This document shows positions 1 to 10,250 of a stretch of DNA of 64,000 nucleotides, in pieces. How positions within the stretch are numbered: position 1 is the stretch's first letter; every line of letters begins with the position of its first letter. The DNA is from Astragalus membranaceus. Taxonomy: Eukaryota; Streptophyta; Magnoliopsida; Fabales; Fabaceae. The notes beneath the pieces were generated by a model. The model had not been told where the DNA came from. It was given only the letters and a program-made list of their open reading frames with translations, and did not search any database. The translations under genes and the position numbers were made by a program. The stretch spans positions 126,484,182 through 126,548,181 of the forward strand of contig CM076846.1 of assembly GCA_039519185.1 (NCBI GenBank), given 5' to 3'.

Positions 1-690
1 CGAGCTGAAATTCTCTTGGGCGGACTTTCTTATTAAAGGCTTTGGCCATCCTACTCTGATACAACTGCCCATGACAAATAGCCGTCAGTCTCTTCTCATC
101 AATCATGTTTAGCTGCTCATATCGGGACTTCACCCATTCTGATTCTTCCAACTCTGCCTCCATCAACACTCTTAAGGATGGTATTTCAACCTCGACGGGG
201 GACACAACTTCCATCCCGTATACCAAAGAAAATGGTGTTGCCCCAGTGCTAGATCGTATATTAGTACGATACGTGTGTAGAGCATATGGCAGCATCTCAT
301 GCCAATCTTTGTAATTGACCACCATCTTGGCATCGATCCATTTGATGTTCTTATTAGCCGCTTCCACAGCGCCATTCATCTGGGGTCTGTAGGGAGTTGA
401 GTTGTGATGCTTGATCTTGAAGTTTTCACATAGCCTCTGTACTTCTGTACCGTTGAGGTTCGGAGCATTGTCTGTGATTATTCTTTCAGGAATCCCATAC
501 CGGCATATGACGTCCTTCTTCAGGAACTTGGCGAACACCTTTTGGGAAATACTGGCATATGAGGAAGCTTCTACCCATTTAGTGAAATAATCAATTGCCA
601 CTAATATGAATCGGTGACCATTTGACGCTTTGGGATTAATTGGCCCAATAACGTCTATTCCCCACATGTTGAAGAGAGAGTGGAAACTGG
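1..690 (-). pseudogene. Ty3/gypsy integrase fragment (Tat/Ogre-type pol), cut at both ends
   Basis: Read on the minus strand this is one open frame of about 225 codons that continues past the left edge. It is the core and C-terminal part of a retroviral-type integrase, which joins element cDNA to host DNA. The three acidic catalytic positions are visible: WGIDVIGP near 655-675, ITDNAPN near 455-475, and NGAVEAANK near 355-383. Further on come the plant Tat/Ogre-type segments HTYRTNIRSSTGATP and KAFNKKVRPREF. The N-terminal zinc-binding HHCC module is missing, because recognisable sequence stops abruptly near 690. The fragment points away from the plus-strand LTR at 1601, so it is not the pol of that element in its normal arrangement. 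It is either an inverted piece of the same family or a separate nested copy. Confidence 0.9.
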
Positions 691-959
691 TCAAATTAAA
701 AGAGAAAGGCAATGGAACTCAATAGTCTCGAGGCTACCTTAAAGGTCCCACGTAATACCTCAAAGGATTCTGAAAGTATAATCGATAAGACAAGCTGGAA
801 GGGTTAACAGAGTTGGTGAAGGAAAAAAGTAAATAGGTTTGATTGGTTGAGGATCGAGAGTTTGACGCAATGGTTCAAGTTCTAAAAAAATTTGACTTAA
901 CATTCATTGCATTTTACTGTCAGCTCTGACAGTTTCCTTTTCTCATCACCAAAATTATT
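691..959. other. Unassigned retroelement-derived spacer
   Basis: About 270 bases between the integrase breakpoint and the minisatellite. No coding frame, TIR or LTR terminus was recognised. By position it is probably 3' untranslated sequence of the plus-strand Ogre-type element whose LTR begins at 1601. Confidence 0.4.
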
Positions 960-1492
960 TTTGTGCTATCGGTTACGCCCTGGCACTGCATGCTATCGGT
1001 TACGCCCTGGCATCGCAATTTTAATTTTGTGCTATCGGTTACGCCCTGGCACTGCATGCTATCGGTTACGCCCTGGCATCGCATTTTTAGAGTTTTGTGC
1101 TATCGGTTACGCCCTGGCACTGCATGCTATCGGTTACGCCCTGGCATCGCATTTTTAGAGTTTTCTACTATCGGTTACGCCCTGGCACTGCATGCTATCG
1201 GTTGCGCCCTGTCATCGCATTTTTAAGTTTTGTGCTATCGGTTACGCCCTGGCACTGCAGTTTTATTTTCATGCTACCGGTTCAGCCCTGGCATTGTCTT
1301 TTAAATTTTGTGCTACCGATTCAGCTCTGGCACTGTTTTATTTTCATGCTACCGATTCAGCTCTGGCACAGTTTTTTCTTACTACCGGTTCAGCCCTGGC
1401 ATTTCCTTTTAAATTTCGTGCTATCGGTTACGCCCTGGCACTGTTTTTTTAAAATTTTTGTGCTATCGGCTACGCCCTGGCATCTTCCCTTT
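960..1492 (+). repeat. Minisatellite, core TATCGGTTACGCCCTGGCA
   Basis: About 15 tandem monomers share the core TATCGGTTACGCCCTGGCA. The left half is organised as four dimers of about 68 bp, a 27-bp unit ending CACTGCA followed by a roughly 41-bp unit ending in a T-rich tail. The right half holds single 35-40 bp variants in which TTACGCC drifts to TTCAGCC or TTCAGCT. The open frames through the array are products of the repeat period, not genes. The array sits just upstream of a polypurine tract and LTR. Tandem arrays in the 3' untranslated region just before the 3' LTR are known for plant Ogre/Tat elements, and this fits. Confidence 0.9.
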
Positions 1493-1582
1493 TTATCCTC
1501 GTTAAAATTGATGTTCATATCTGTACTTATTTCTTACCAAGACGACTGGAAAGATCAGTTCAGCGTGTTATTCAGTAAAAAA

Positions 1583-1600
1583 TAAGTACAGAGGGGCAAC
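1583..1600 (+). promoter_or_regulatory. Polypurine tract preceding an LTR
   Basis: The purine-rich GTACAGAGGGGCAAC abuts the LTR start TGTGAACATCC at 1601. In LTR retrotransposons the polypurine tract primes plus-strand DNA synthesis. It marks the downstream LTR as a 3' LTR of a plus-strand element. An imperfect inverted copy of the tract plus LTR start lies at 1501-1533. Confidence 0.7.
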
Positions 1601-2175
1601 TGTGAACATCCAATTTTAACCGACAGTTGTTTTCTTTAATTTACGCGTGTCAAATCTATTATTGAGATGCATCGTGTGCCATTTAAATCACGTGGACGTT
1701 TTTGATCTTAATGCGAGCGCGCGTTTGTTTCGAGTTGTGTGCGAGTGGTTGCGTCGGTACGCGTTATTTTACCGTTTTTTTTTTAAAATTAATTACAATA
1801 AAATTAATGAGTGGCATAAAAGGCTGCTGTCCGTTGCATTGTCACAAATATAGGCATTTTTTTTATTTTGAAATAGTACAATTTTTTTAATACAAAATAA
1901 TACAAAAAATTAGTTAAAATACAAAAATTTCAAAAAAGAGAAAAAAAAAAAGGAAAGAGGGGGCGCAGAAGCTAGCTGGCCTAGCTAGGGTTACTCCTTG
2001 GATTCTGTCCTTTCGATTATGCTGTCCTTTGAGCCCTAATTTGCTCCAGCTGTCCTTTTTGATTCCTCCCCAATTGCTCTCCTTTTTCTGCCCTAATTGT
2101 TGACTGTCCTTTTTCTTGTGAATTTGATGCTGTCCTTTTACCCTAAATCCTCCTCGGCCCTACACACCAGCCTGC

Positions 2176-2185
2176 CTATAAATAC
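2176..2185 (+). promoter_or_regulatory. TATA box of the Ogre-type LTR
   Basis: CTATAAATAC lies about 575 bases into the LTR, followed by an A-rich leader. It is a good match to the plant TATA consensus and is the likely element promoter. Confidence 0.6.
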
Positions 2186-3783
2186 CAAACAGTGATAAAC
2201 AGTAAAGGGGCAGCCACTGAAGCGCAAAAGAAAAAAAACGGTAGCAAACACAGCAATATACACACACAGCTGAGAAAATTAGAATTCATCACAGAATTCT
2301 AATACACTTGAGCAAAAAAAAACACTGGTTTAGAATCCAGTAGCAGTAGCATGAGGCAAGAGAAGTAGCAGGGACAACATCAACCGAATTCCTTTTTTAG
2401 AAACTTAATTATCAGAAAGAGTAAAAGATAAGGAGATGCAGTAGATACAATACTTTTTTCAGAAACTTGGAAACCAAGTGGGTTCTCTACACTCCTTTAT
2501 CTTATTTCTGAGTTTCACGTTTCATGTTCATATAACTGTTTTTTTTTACCACTCAGTTTTGCTTTTATATATCTATTAATTGGTATCAATCCCTTAATAG
2601 CATAATGTTGCAATTTGCATATCAAAAAAGGAAGGAAACAACCAAAATCAATAGTCGTTTTTTTAAAATAGTTCAAGTGACATAAAATTAGGAAGACAAG
2701 TTTTTTTTTAACAACAAAATAATAACAGTAGCAAAACTAAACCAGAACAGTAAGGAAAGAAAAAAACGAGAGAAGGGAGAGGGACCTTACCTCCGGCCAC
2801 CGTCCATGGTGGCCGCCGCCGTAGCCTCGCCGGAAACCCCCATGTCCACAAAAAAAAGTGCTCCACCGTTTGTCACCAAACAACCATTAAAACCCTCCTC
2901 AGAGGCACATCACCGTAGCTCGCCAACCTCGCAACAACCACCCACGACCCCACTGTCCCTCTTTGCCGGTACCACCACCATGGCTCTCCCTCCGTTGACG
3001 TCCTAATGACCACCGCCGTAACCCGAAGTTTTTCGTTGTCACCGGTACAAGAGAGAGAGAGAGAGAGAGAGAGATTAGAACGGTGTTGTGGAAGGTAGAT
3101 CCATGGTGGGGAGAAGAGGATCAGACGTAGTGAGGGGGAGGGGAGAATGAAACGGCGGATCTATGGCTAGGGGGAAACATGGCGCCGTGAGAGAGGTTTT
3201 GGTGTGGGAGAAGGAGGGAAGAACGGAAATGGAGTTGAGAGAGAAGGGGTCGGTTTACAGTGGAGAGAAGAGATGAGATTAGGGTAGGGTGAGAGGAAGA
3301 GGCGGAGTGGCGCGGTGGAGAGAAGAGATGAGATTAGGGTAGGGTGAGAGAGAGAGGCGGATACGGTGCGAAAGGGGAGAGAGAGAAGAAAAATGTTAGG
3401 GTTTGACATTTTAGGGTGTGGAGGCGCGCCGTGGGAAGAGGAGAGTTTTAGGGTTGCTGTTTTGGGATTTTTGCTTTTATATTGGGAAAGCAAGGGCAGT
3501 TTTGTCTTTTCACATTTTTTATTATTCAGATTCTTATTTACACCCCCTGCGTTTGCTTCGCACGCCTCCCCTGAAGCCCACGTTTTGGGCTTTGACGGAC
3601 CAGCCCACTAAAAATGAGAATGGGCTACTGCCTGCACCCCAGTTTTAATGATACAACCCTCAGTGGTTAGCTGCACTCCCATTTTACTGTTTCACCCCCT
3701 TTTTCATTTTTTTTCTCTTTATTATTTCTTCACAAAATAAATTTTCTTTTTTTCCACAAAAACCCTATAAAAATTATAAAAAT

Positions 3784-4371
3784 GGGTTCGGCCGAGATGT
3801 ACGTCTCGTCGGTCCCGGTTTAAGAGACTTTAGCCGTACGACTTTGATTTTAAACCCCTTCAAAAATTAAAATCAATTAACACACAAATAATTTTCTTCC
3901 AAAAAATCAAAATCTTATTTGCAAAAACAGGGGATTAAATCGGCCGTACGGCCGGGTTAGTCATCGTTTTAGGACGAATGAACCGTACGGATCAAAAGTT
4001 CTAAAACCCCTAAATAAAAATCAACAAAACAAACAAAACTTTGTTCCAAAAGAACTACGTGGCCTTTGATTCTCAGCTTCAGAGATACGTAGGAGCAGGG
4101 CTTCCCCGTCAAGCTAAATTAATTTTTTCCAATAAATAATCAATTTTTTTTTCTTTAACACCTATTTTCAAAAAAAAAAATACAAAAAAGGGGTTGGCTG
4201 AGATGTGATATCTGGTCAATCCCGGTTTAAGAGACTTTAGCTGTACGGCTTTGATCTTAAACCCCTTCAAAATAAAATCAACCAACCAACAAAATTTTCA
4301 GGAAGAACTACGTGACTTTTGAGTTCCTCGTTGCACCGGAGGATACGTAAGAGCGGGGCTTCCCCGTCAAG
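3784..4371 (+). repeat. Duplicated segment inside the LTR
   Basis: Two diverged direct copies lie at about 3784-4113 and 4191-4371. Each begins with GGTTCGGCCGAGATG or GGTTGGCTGAGATG and contains CCCGGTTTAAGAGACTTTAG. Each then has an AACTACGTG block and ends CTTCCCCGTCAAG. The first copy carries extra sequence in the middle. This looks like an old internal tandem duplication of the LTR 3' region. Confidence 0.8.
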
Positions 4372-4711
4372 TCAAAAATTAAATTTTCTTAAGTTGGTCC
4401 CTATTTTATTTATTTCTAAGTAATTCTCTTTTACTTTATTAATTTTTTGGGTAAACAAATTTTCTAAACTTATAGATATGTTGCACAATCAAATTTAGGG
4501 TAACTGTCTTAGGACAGATGTATTAGGGGTGCTGTGGAATTTAGTTTTCGCCCTTCCGTATGCATAACCGACTCCCGAATCCAATCTAGTTTACGCAGAC
4601 CAAATAATTGCTTTGATAGGTTTTTCTCAATTTCCCTATTTAATAAATTGGGTCGCGACTCCTAAAATAATCAATTTTTGAGCCGTCCTCGTCGGGACCC
4701 CGGTCACGACA

Positions 4712-5290
4712 GTGACACTGGGAGAGGGAGAGGGAGAGGTTTTGAAAGAGAAATGGTACCAGTAGAGGGAACTTACCGAGAGACACGGCAACGACGACTG
4801 TGATGGCCACGACGATTGTGACGGCGACGACAACGGCAACACACGGAGAGAGCGACGGTGACGGCAGTCAACGACGATGACAACGCATGGAGAGGGTGAA
4901 GCAACAGCTCCATATGGAGAGGTTTGGGGTTCGAGAGAGACCAAGACTCGAGAGAGCGATGAGAACGATACTTAGGAGAAGCGAACAGCGAACAGCGAAC
5001 AGCGAATGAGAGTACTGAGAGGGAGCGAACAGTGAAAGCCTAATTTTTTAGTTTCTATAACGGGTGGTTTTTGACCCGTTATGGAAGCCTAATGTTTTTT
5101 CACTTTCTATAACGGTTAAGCAATGGAACCGATATGAAAGATGGTTTTTGCACTTTCTATATCGGTTCCTGTGGCAACCGATATAAAAATTGTAATTTTA
5201 ATTACAAAACTGCCACCGCGTCACTTTTAACATCAGACCGTTTTTAACCGATATAAACGACAGTTATAAAATACATTTTTTCCATTAGTG
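4712..5290 (-). mobile_element. CACTA transposon terminal arm (truncated by the LTR junction)
   Basis: The right end is TTTTTCCATTAGTG, a one-base variant of the CACTAGTGGAAAA terminus seen intact elsewhere in this window. Inside it lie subterminal repeats based on CTTTCTATAACGGTT and ATATCGGTT, then TAATTACAAAA followed by TGCCACCGCGTC. Further in is a GA-rich stretch with GAACAGC triplicated near 4984-5005. Read on the minus strand, that stretch is TC-rich and resembles the leader next to the same motif in the Pack-CACTA elements. The inner side stops at the LTR end near 4711, so the LTR element probably inserted into this CACTA. The other CACTA terminus is not in the window. Confidence 0.75.
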
Positions 5291-6275
5291 ATAGCAATAA
5301 GTCTCCATTATAGCAATCATTCCTATTCCTATGCCTTCTGATATGCTTTGACAGCAGTTACATTATGTATTTCGTTTATATAGCCTTGTACTAGTTCATG
5401 CTGAGGCATCAATAAAATAATTTCAGACTCAATTCCTTTCTCTATTCACTGCTTTAGGAGGCCTACTCAATCCTTGAATTCTGTGTTATATCACAGGCTG
5501 TGTGTGAGGCAAAGAACATAGATCGTATGGGAGCTTCTAGATACGACATTTTTGAAGTTAAAGATCTTAAGGTTGCTACTAGTGGAGGAGATAACATATG
5601 TGTGTCAGTGTGTGTGCTTTTTGTATTTGTGTTTGGTGCTCATGAATGAACAAACTATGTGTCTTATTTTGATAGGACAATATTACTACCAAGACCTATA
5701 ATACATCTAAATTTCATCCTTTCAAACACCAAATATTTAACTATGCATGAAGTATTCTTTTTCTTTTTTGGGTCTTTTTCTCATATGATTTTGGTAATTA
5801 AGAGTGATTTTAATGAAACCCCTTAAATCTGTAAGGGTTGGAGTATCCTAGTAATCCCCTTTAACATAATATTATGCTTATAAAAAAATTAATCCAATTA
5901 ATTAATTACTCCCATGTCCATTGATATTTTAGGTTTTTAATGTTATTTCAAAACTATTAAATGTTTTTAAATTTGATGGCCTAATTAATGCTTTTTTCCA
6001 GCTATACACCCTTGTTGTGAGAAAGAATGGAGAAACTTGCAATGTCCTTAATGTGATTTATCTTAATTTAAGGTAGCATTCATATTTTTTTAAAATAGTC
6101 TCTTAAAGTATTAAATGTTAACGGTGTTATACTTTTTGTGTTAAGTTCCTATAACTATTAATAAGTGTACACTAAGGATTCATAAAAATGATCAAAAAGT
6201 TCATTGAGGGAAAAAACATAAATGACTACACAATAAATTTTAAAATAAGATAATTCATCACTTTTATTGTAATAA
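5291..6275. other. Intergenic, AT-rich; one exon-like stretch
   Basis: No transposon termini were recognised. Bases 5494-5581 are an exon-like open stretch preceded by a CAG acceptor; it could encode AKNIDRMGASRYDIFEVKDL. I cannot assign it to a family, and no flanking exons were found. The rest is ordinary AT-rich sequence. Confidence 0.4.
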
Positions 6276-6527
6276 CTAGTATTTTACCCGTGCATAAATG
6301 AGGGAAAAACAAAAATGACTACAAAATAAATTTGTTATAATTTGTTATGAACCTATAAATATATTGAAAATTGTAAAATTTAATAAAAGAAAAAGGAAAA
6401 ACTCACTCGATAAAAAGCTATATTTTAACTTGCATAAAAAACTTGTGGTGCAAAAAGTTTAAAAATAGTCATAATCTTTTTCTTTGCCTTAAAGAAAATG
6501 AGATCTAATATAAGATATGCACCCACG

Positions 6528-7053
6528 TTGTCGCTCTCGTTGCCGCTCCCATTCTCGCTCCCATTGCCGCACGTAGCCGCTCCTATTGACGGTCCTGTTG
6601 CCGCTCCCGTGGAAGCTCCTGTTGCCTCTTATTTATATTTTTTATTGTAGATCATTTAATATTAATTTATTCATTTTAATTAAATTATGAATATATTTAA
6701 GAAAGTTAATTTGGAATTTTTGATATTCGTTAAATTTTTTTGTCAATTGTTAATGGTGAAATTGATTGGTTTTAGTAGTTTTAGTAGATTATAGTAAATA
6801 GTAAATTCTAGATTTTTTAATATTAGTTTAATCACTTTAATTAAATTATTTAATTATTTTAAAAAAGTTATTTTGAAATTTTTGATAATGGTTAAAAAAT
6901 TTTGACAATTCTTAGTGGTCAAATTAATTTGTTTTAGTAGTTTGAGTATATTATTTTCCCACCTGTTGCCGCTCCCGTTGCACTCTCCCATTGCCGCTCT
7001 CATTGCCGCTTCTGTTGCAGCTCCCGTTGCCACTCCCTATTGCCTCTCTTCAC
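6528..7053 (+). repeat. GCTCCCGTTGCC minisatellite blocks (left Helitron)
   Basis: Two GC-rich patches (6528-6632 and 6961-7053) contain diverged 12-bp units around GCTCCCGTTGCC, within otherwise very AT-rich DNA. Between them lies AT-rich sequence that also recurs after the later patches, including TTTATATTTTTTATTGTAGAT. The base composition is strikingly unlike the flanks. Confidence 0.75.
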
Positions 7054-7079
7054 CGTCACTCACCTGAAAAAAAAACAAA

Positions 7080-7440
7080 ATATACATATTTAAAGGTAAA
7101 AATAATAATTGGTTTGAGAACAATTTTTTTATATTTGAAAGTAAAAGAATAAAATTGATCATAAAAATTGAGAATTGAAAGTGAAGTAAAAATTTTAAGC
7201 AAAAAAAATTGAGAATTGTGAAATAAAATTTTAAAGTAAAAGAAAGAGAAAAAGAGAAAGAGAAAAAGAAGTAATAAAAAAACAAAAAAAAAGGAGAAAA
7301 GGAGAGAGAGTGAGATAGTTGACTTTGAAAGAAAAGAGAAAGAGTGAGAGAGAAAAAGAAGAGGGAAAGGAGTGAGAAAGAGAGAGAAAGAGGAATAGAA
7401 AAACAAAAGGAGAAAGAGAGAAAAAAGAGAAAGAGTAAAA
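7080..7440. repeat. GA-rich low-complexity tract
   Basis: Long runs of AAAGAGA/GAAAGAG-type sequence, especially 7230-7440, give Ser/Phe/Leu-only open frames on the minus strand. These are not genes. Confidence 0.85.
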
Positions 7441-7593
7441 GCCGGCCACTTTTTGGCATTTAGTGGGTAATTTACCATTTTGTCCAAATTTTGGGACACA
7501 TGGCAAGATTAGAAAGAGTCTATTTTAGTCAATTTGCTAGCATTGAAGTTGAATATATAAAAAATATATAAATATAATATAATATAATAATAA

Positions 7594-9280
7594 CTATTAT
7601 TTTACCCGTGCATAAGCACGGGTGATACTGTATGGTCGGTGTATTGCCATGAAGTCATATTAGTAATTTGGAAAATAATCATAAGTTGTGAACAATGTCC
7701 AAAATGTATGATTTGCAATTCAAAGTGGAAAGAGATAGGTGTTATGTCATATAACATACAAATGAAAATTATATTGAGTCGAAGAAATTAAAGGAGATTG
7801 ACAATCAGAATTACATTGATCCATAATAATGTATTTGGACATTAGAGGTAAAATATACATCCCTGTTGGCGCTCTCATTGTCGGTCTCTCGTTTGAAAGT
7901 TGCAAAACTTAATAAAAGAAAATAAAAATATAGAGAAAATGAGATTTAATATAAAATATGCACCCCCGTTGGCGCTCCCGTTGGTGCTCTCGTTGGCCCT
8001 CCCGTTGGCGCTCCTGTTGGAGCTGTGGTTGCTGCTCTCGTTGCCGCTCCTGTGCGGCGCACGAAAAAAAGAAAATGAGATTTAATTATTGATTGTTTTA
8101 GGAAAAATAATTTTGGAACTTTTGCTAGTGGTATGAGTTTTTTTGACAATTGGAAGTGGTTAAATTAATTGGTTTTAACAGTTTGAAAAGATGATAGTAA
8201 ATAGTATATTCTACATATTTTAATGTTAATTTAATAAATTTAATTTAATTATTGTTTTTTTACAAAAAAAATGAGTTAAAAAAAAGGAAAAAAGTTTGAA
8301 AAAAAAGTAACAAATATTTTTTTTTGAAAGAAAACTAAAAAAATATTTGTTTTTGAAAAAAAAAGTGACAGTGCGCGTCAGAGCTTCCGTTCCCGTTCCT
8401 GTTGCTGCTTTTGTTGCCGCTCCCGTTTCTGCTCTCTTCTTGCCTCTCTCGTTGCCTCTCCTATTGTCTCCCGTTGTCGATCATATTGCCAGCCTCTCGT
8501 TGCAGCTTGCGTTTCCAATTGTTTATATTTTTTTTTGTAGATAATTTCGTAATAATTTAATCATTTTAGTTAAATAATTAAATTATTTTAAAAAAACTAT
8601 TTTGAATTTTTTATAGTGGTTAAACTTTTTTTTGTCAATTGTTAGTGGATTGGTTTTAGTAGTTTTAGTATAATAAAATGTAGATAAATTAATATTAATT
8701 TAATTATTTTAATTAAATTAATTTTTTGGAGCGTATTAAATTGAGTAATTTATAATTTGGAGCGTATTAAATTGATTATAGTCAATTTAGAATTAGTGTT
8801 AGTGGTTAGATTGTTGATGTTAGTAAGTTAATATACTTTACTATTAATTTATCTAGTTTATTATTTATCCAATTGTTGATGTTAGTAAGTTAATTCATGC
8901 ACAGACAATTAGGGGTGACAACATTGATCAATTGTTTTTACTATTTATTTATATTAACAATTGTCCTCAATCTACAGACCAACGCGTCAGCTTTTGTGTT
9001 TTTTGGTGTCCCCTTCTCCTGCGACAGTGCTGTCTCCCCTGCCTTTTTTTTTGTCTTTCTGGTCGCAGCTTTTTTTTTCTGCGCCAGTGCTGTCTCTTCT
9101 GCGTCAGTGCTGTCTCTCAATCTGTCTGTTTGTTTTGCAGCTTTTCTGCAAAAGCTGTTGCTTTTTGGTTTTGTAGTGGTAAAATGACAAAAATGGGCAA
9201 AAAAATGGACACGTGGCTGCCTTGTAGGATGTCTATAAATGTAATTTTCCTAGCATTTGATTTTATTATAGTAGAGTAGA
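7594..9280 (-). mobile_element. Helitron-like element, right member of a tandem pair
   Basis: On the minus strand it starts TCTACTCTACTATAATAAAA at 9280, preceded by host A, a typical Helitron 5' TC end. It finishes with a perfect 8-bp hairpin (ACCCGTGC, 4-base loop, GCACGGGT; 7604-7623) and then AAAATAATAG and T. The last four bases are ATAG instead of CTRR, so the 3' end is slightly decayed. No helicase coding was seen. A short internal repeat of CAGTGCTGTCTC occurs three times near 9021-9116. An alternative reading is one element spanning 6276-9280. Confidence 0.55.
7860..8520 (+). repeat. GCTCCCGTTGCC minisatellite blocks (right Helitron)
   Basis: Patches at about 7860-7895, 7963-8065 and 8381-8520 hold units such as GCTCCCGTTGGC, GCTCTCGTTGCC and GCTCCTGTTGCC. 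They are the same family as the patches in the left element. The open frames across them are Ala/Pro/Leu repeats produced by the 12-bp period. Confidence 0.75.
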
Positions 9281-9472
9281 TAGATAATATATAAGTATTG
9301 ATATTGATTCCAAACAAATATTACTCAACATTAGATTACTACTTGTTTACACACAAAAATTGTTAGCTAGATCCACTCGACTAAAGGAGCAGCTGAGGTG
9401 CCTAATCAGCTGACGTAGAATCGGCTAGCTGAGGGCTAATCCATGTTGGCAAAATTCAAAATTAACCGCTTA

Positions 9473-10250
9473 GGGTGCGTTTGATTTGCTAAAAAGCAGG
9501 GGATACAACTCTAGTTGTACCCTGTTTGATTTGAAAAACTGTTCATGGTACTAGACATAATGGGGGCAAGGGACTGGACAAAACCCCAAAATTTTGTCCC
9601 TCACAATACCACAGTACAACTTTCTGTCCATCCCAAATTACAAAAATACTATTTTTATTCCATTCTCAATAATTTTTTCTCTCGAATCTCTCTTCTCTTT
9701 ATCTCTCTCCTCTTTCCTTCTCTCTCCCCGCTATCACTCTCTCTCCTCTATCCTCTCTCTCTTCCTCTTCCTCTCCCTCTCCCTCTCTCATATCTCATTC
9801 TCCTCTCTCCTTTCTCTCTCTCTCCCTCTACATCCCATCTCTCTTCAATATCTCTCTCTCCTCTCTCCTCTATCCTCTATCCTTTCTCTCCCTCTCCAGC
9901 CTCTCTCCTATCTCATTCTTATCTCTCCTTTTTCCCTTCCTCCTTCTACCTCTCTCTCTCTTCTATAGATCTTTTCATATCATGACCTCCCTCTCCCTCT
10001 CCCTCTCCCTCTCCCTCTCCCTCTCCTATACTCTCTCTCATATTATTTTCGCTATAATTTTCCAATTATATCATAATATATGTTATATAAAATATAAAAT
10101 TATTACAAACCGCGTAAAAATAATTATAGCAAATTTTACACTTTTTTGCTTGTGATGTCCAGTGTACACCAAATAGTATACTAGACAACATGTTGTCCAG
10201 TACTGTATTATCTAGTCCAGTACTTACCTGTTTGCGAACCAAGCGGACTC
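9473..10250. mobile_element. PIF/Harbinger-type MITE
   Basis: The 778-bp element is flanked by TTA at 9470-9472 and 10251-10253, the 3-bp target duplication of PIF/Harbinger (Tourist) transposons. Its termini are imperfect inverted repeats, GGGTGCGTTTGATTTGC against GAGTCCGCTTGGTTCGC. No transposase is present. The centre (about 9670-10040) is a long CT-rich low-complexity tract that produces Ser/Leu/Pro open frames of no coding meaning. Confidence 0.8.
9670..10040 (+). repeat. CT-rich low-complexity tract
   Basis: About 370 bases of TCTCTCC/CTCCCT-type sequence inside the MITE, ending in a clean CTCCCT run near 9985-10025. Confidence 0.9.

Larger units (their letters stand above)
1601..4711 (+). 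mobile_element. Long LTR of an Ogre/Tat-type Ty3/gypsy element
   Basis: The LTR starts TGTGAACATCC directly after a polypurine tract and ends ...GGTCACGACA, giving about 3.1 kb with TG...CA termini. Long LTRs of this size are typical of plant Ogre elements. The 3' part carries hallmark stretches of that lineage: GAACTACGTG, GATACGTA, GGGCTTCCCCGTCAAG, and near the end CTCGTCGGGACC. A TATA box lies at 2176 and a GA microsatellite at about 3050-3075. A roughly 50-bp direct duplication lies at about 3259-3360. No second copy of this LTR is in the window, so the rest of the element is outside it or deleted. The small open frames inside (for example 2806-3006) have no recognisable product. Confidence 0.75.
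6276..7570 (-). mobile_element. Helitron-like element, left member of a tandem pair
   Basis: Read on the minus strand, the 3' end is a decayed GC-rich hairpin (GCACGGGT side intact) followed by AAAATACTAG and a host T. This is the CTRR-T end expected of Helitrons. The 5' end is degenerate but is alignable over about 90 bases, including a CTAGCATT block and GGACACATGGC, with the better-preserved 5' end at 9280. No Rep/helicase coding is present, so it would be non-autonomous. Helitrons make no target duplication, so the assignment rests only on terminal motifs. Confidence 0.5.

Noticed and set aside
960..1492. Regular direct repeats resembling a CRISPR array
   Set aside because: The genome is a plant, the 'spacers' are not unique, and repeat units abut or drift in length as in a minisatellite.
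907..1585. Overlapping open frames of up to 162 codons through the TATCGGTTACGCC repeats
   Set aside because: They are open in several frames because the repeat lacks stops. The peptides are pure repeats, so they are an artefact of the minisatellite.
3167..3648. Open frames on both strands within the long LTR
   Set aside because: They are low-complexity, GA/TC-rich sequence without recognisable domains. They lie inside an LTR and lack supporting splice or codon signals.
7037..7506. Three overlapping Ser/Phe/Leu frames on the minus strand
   Set aside because: They are translations of a GA-rich low-complexity tract in different frames.
9545..9985. Open frames of 124-146 codons rich in Ser and Leu
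   Set aside because: They arise from the CT-rich core of the PIF/Harbinger MITE.
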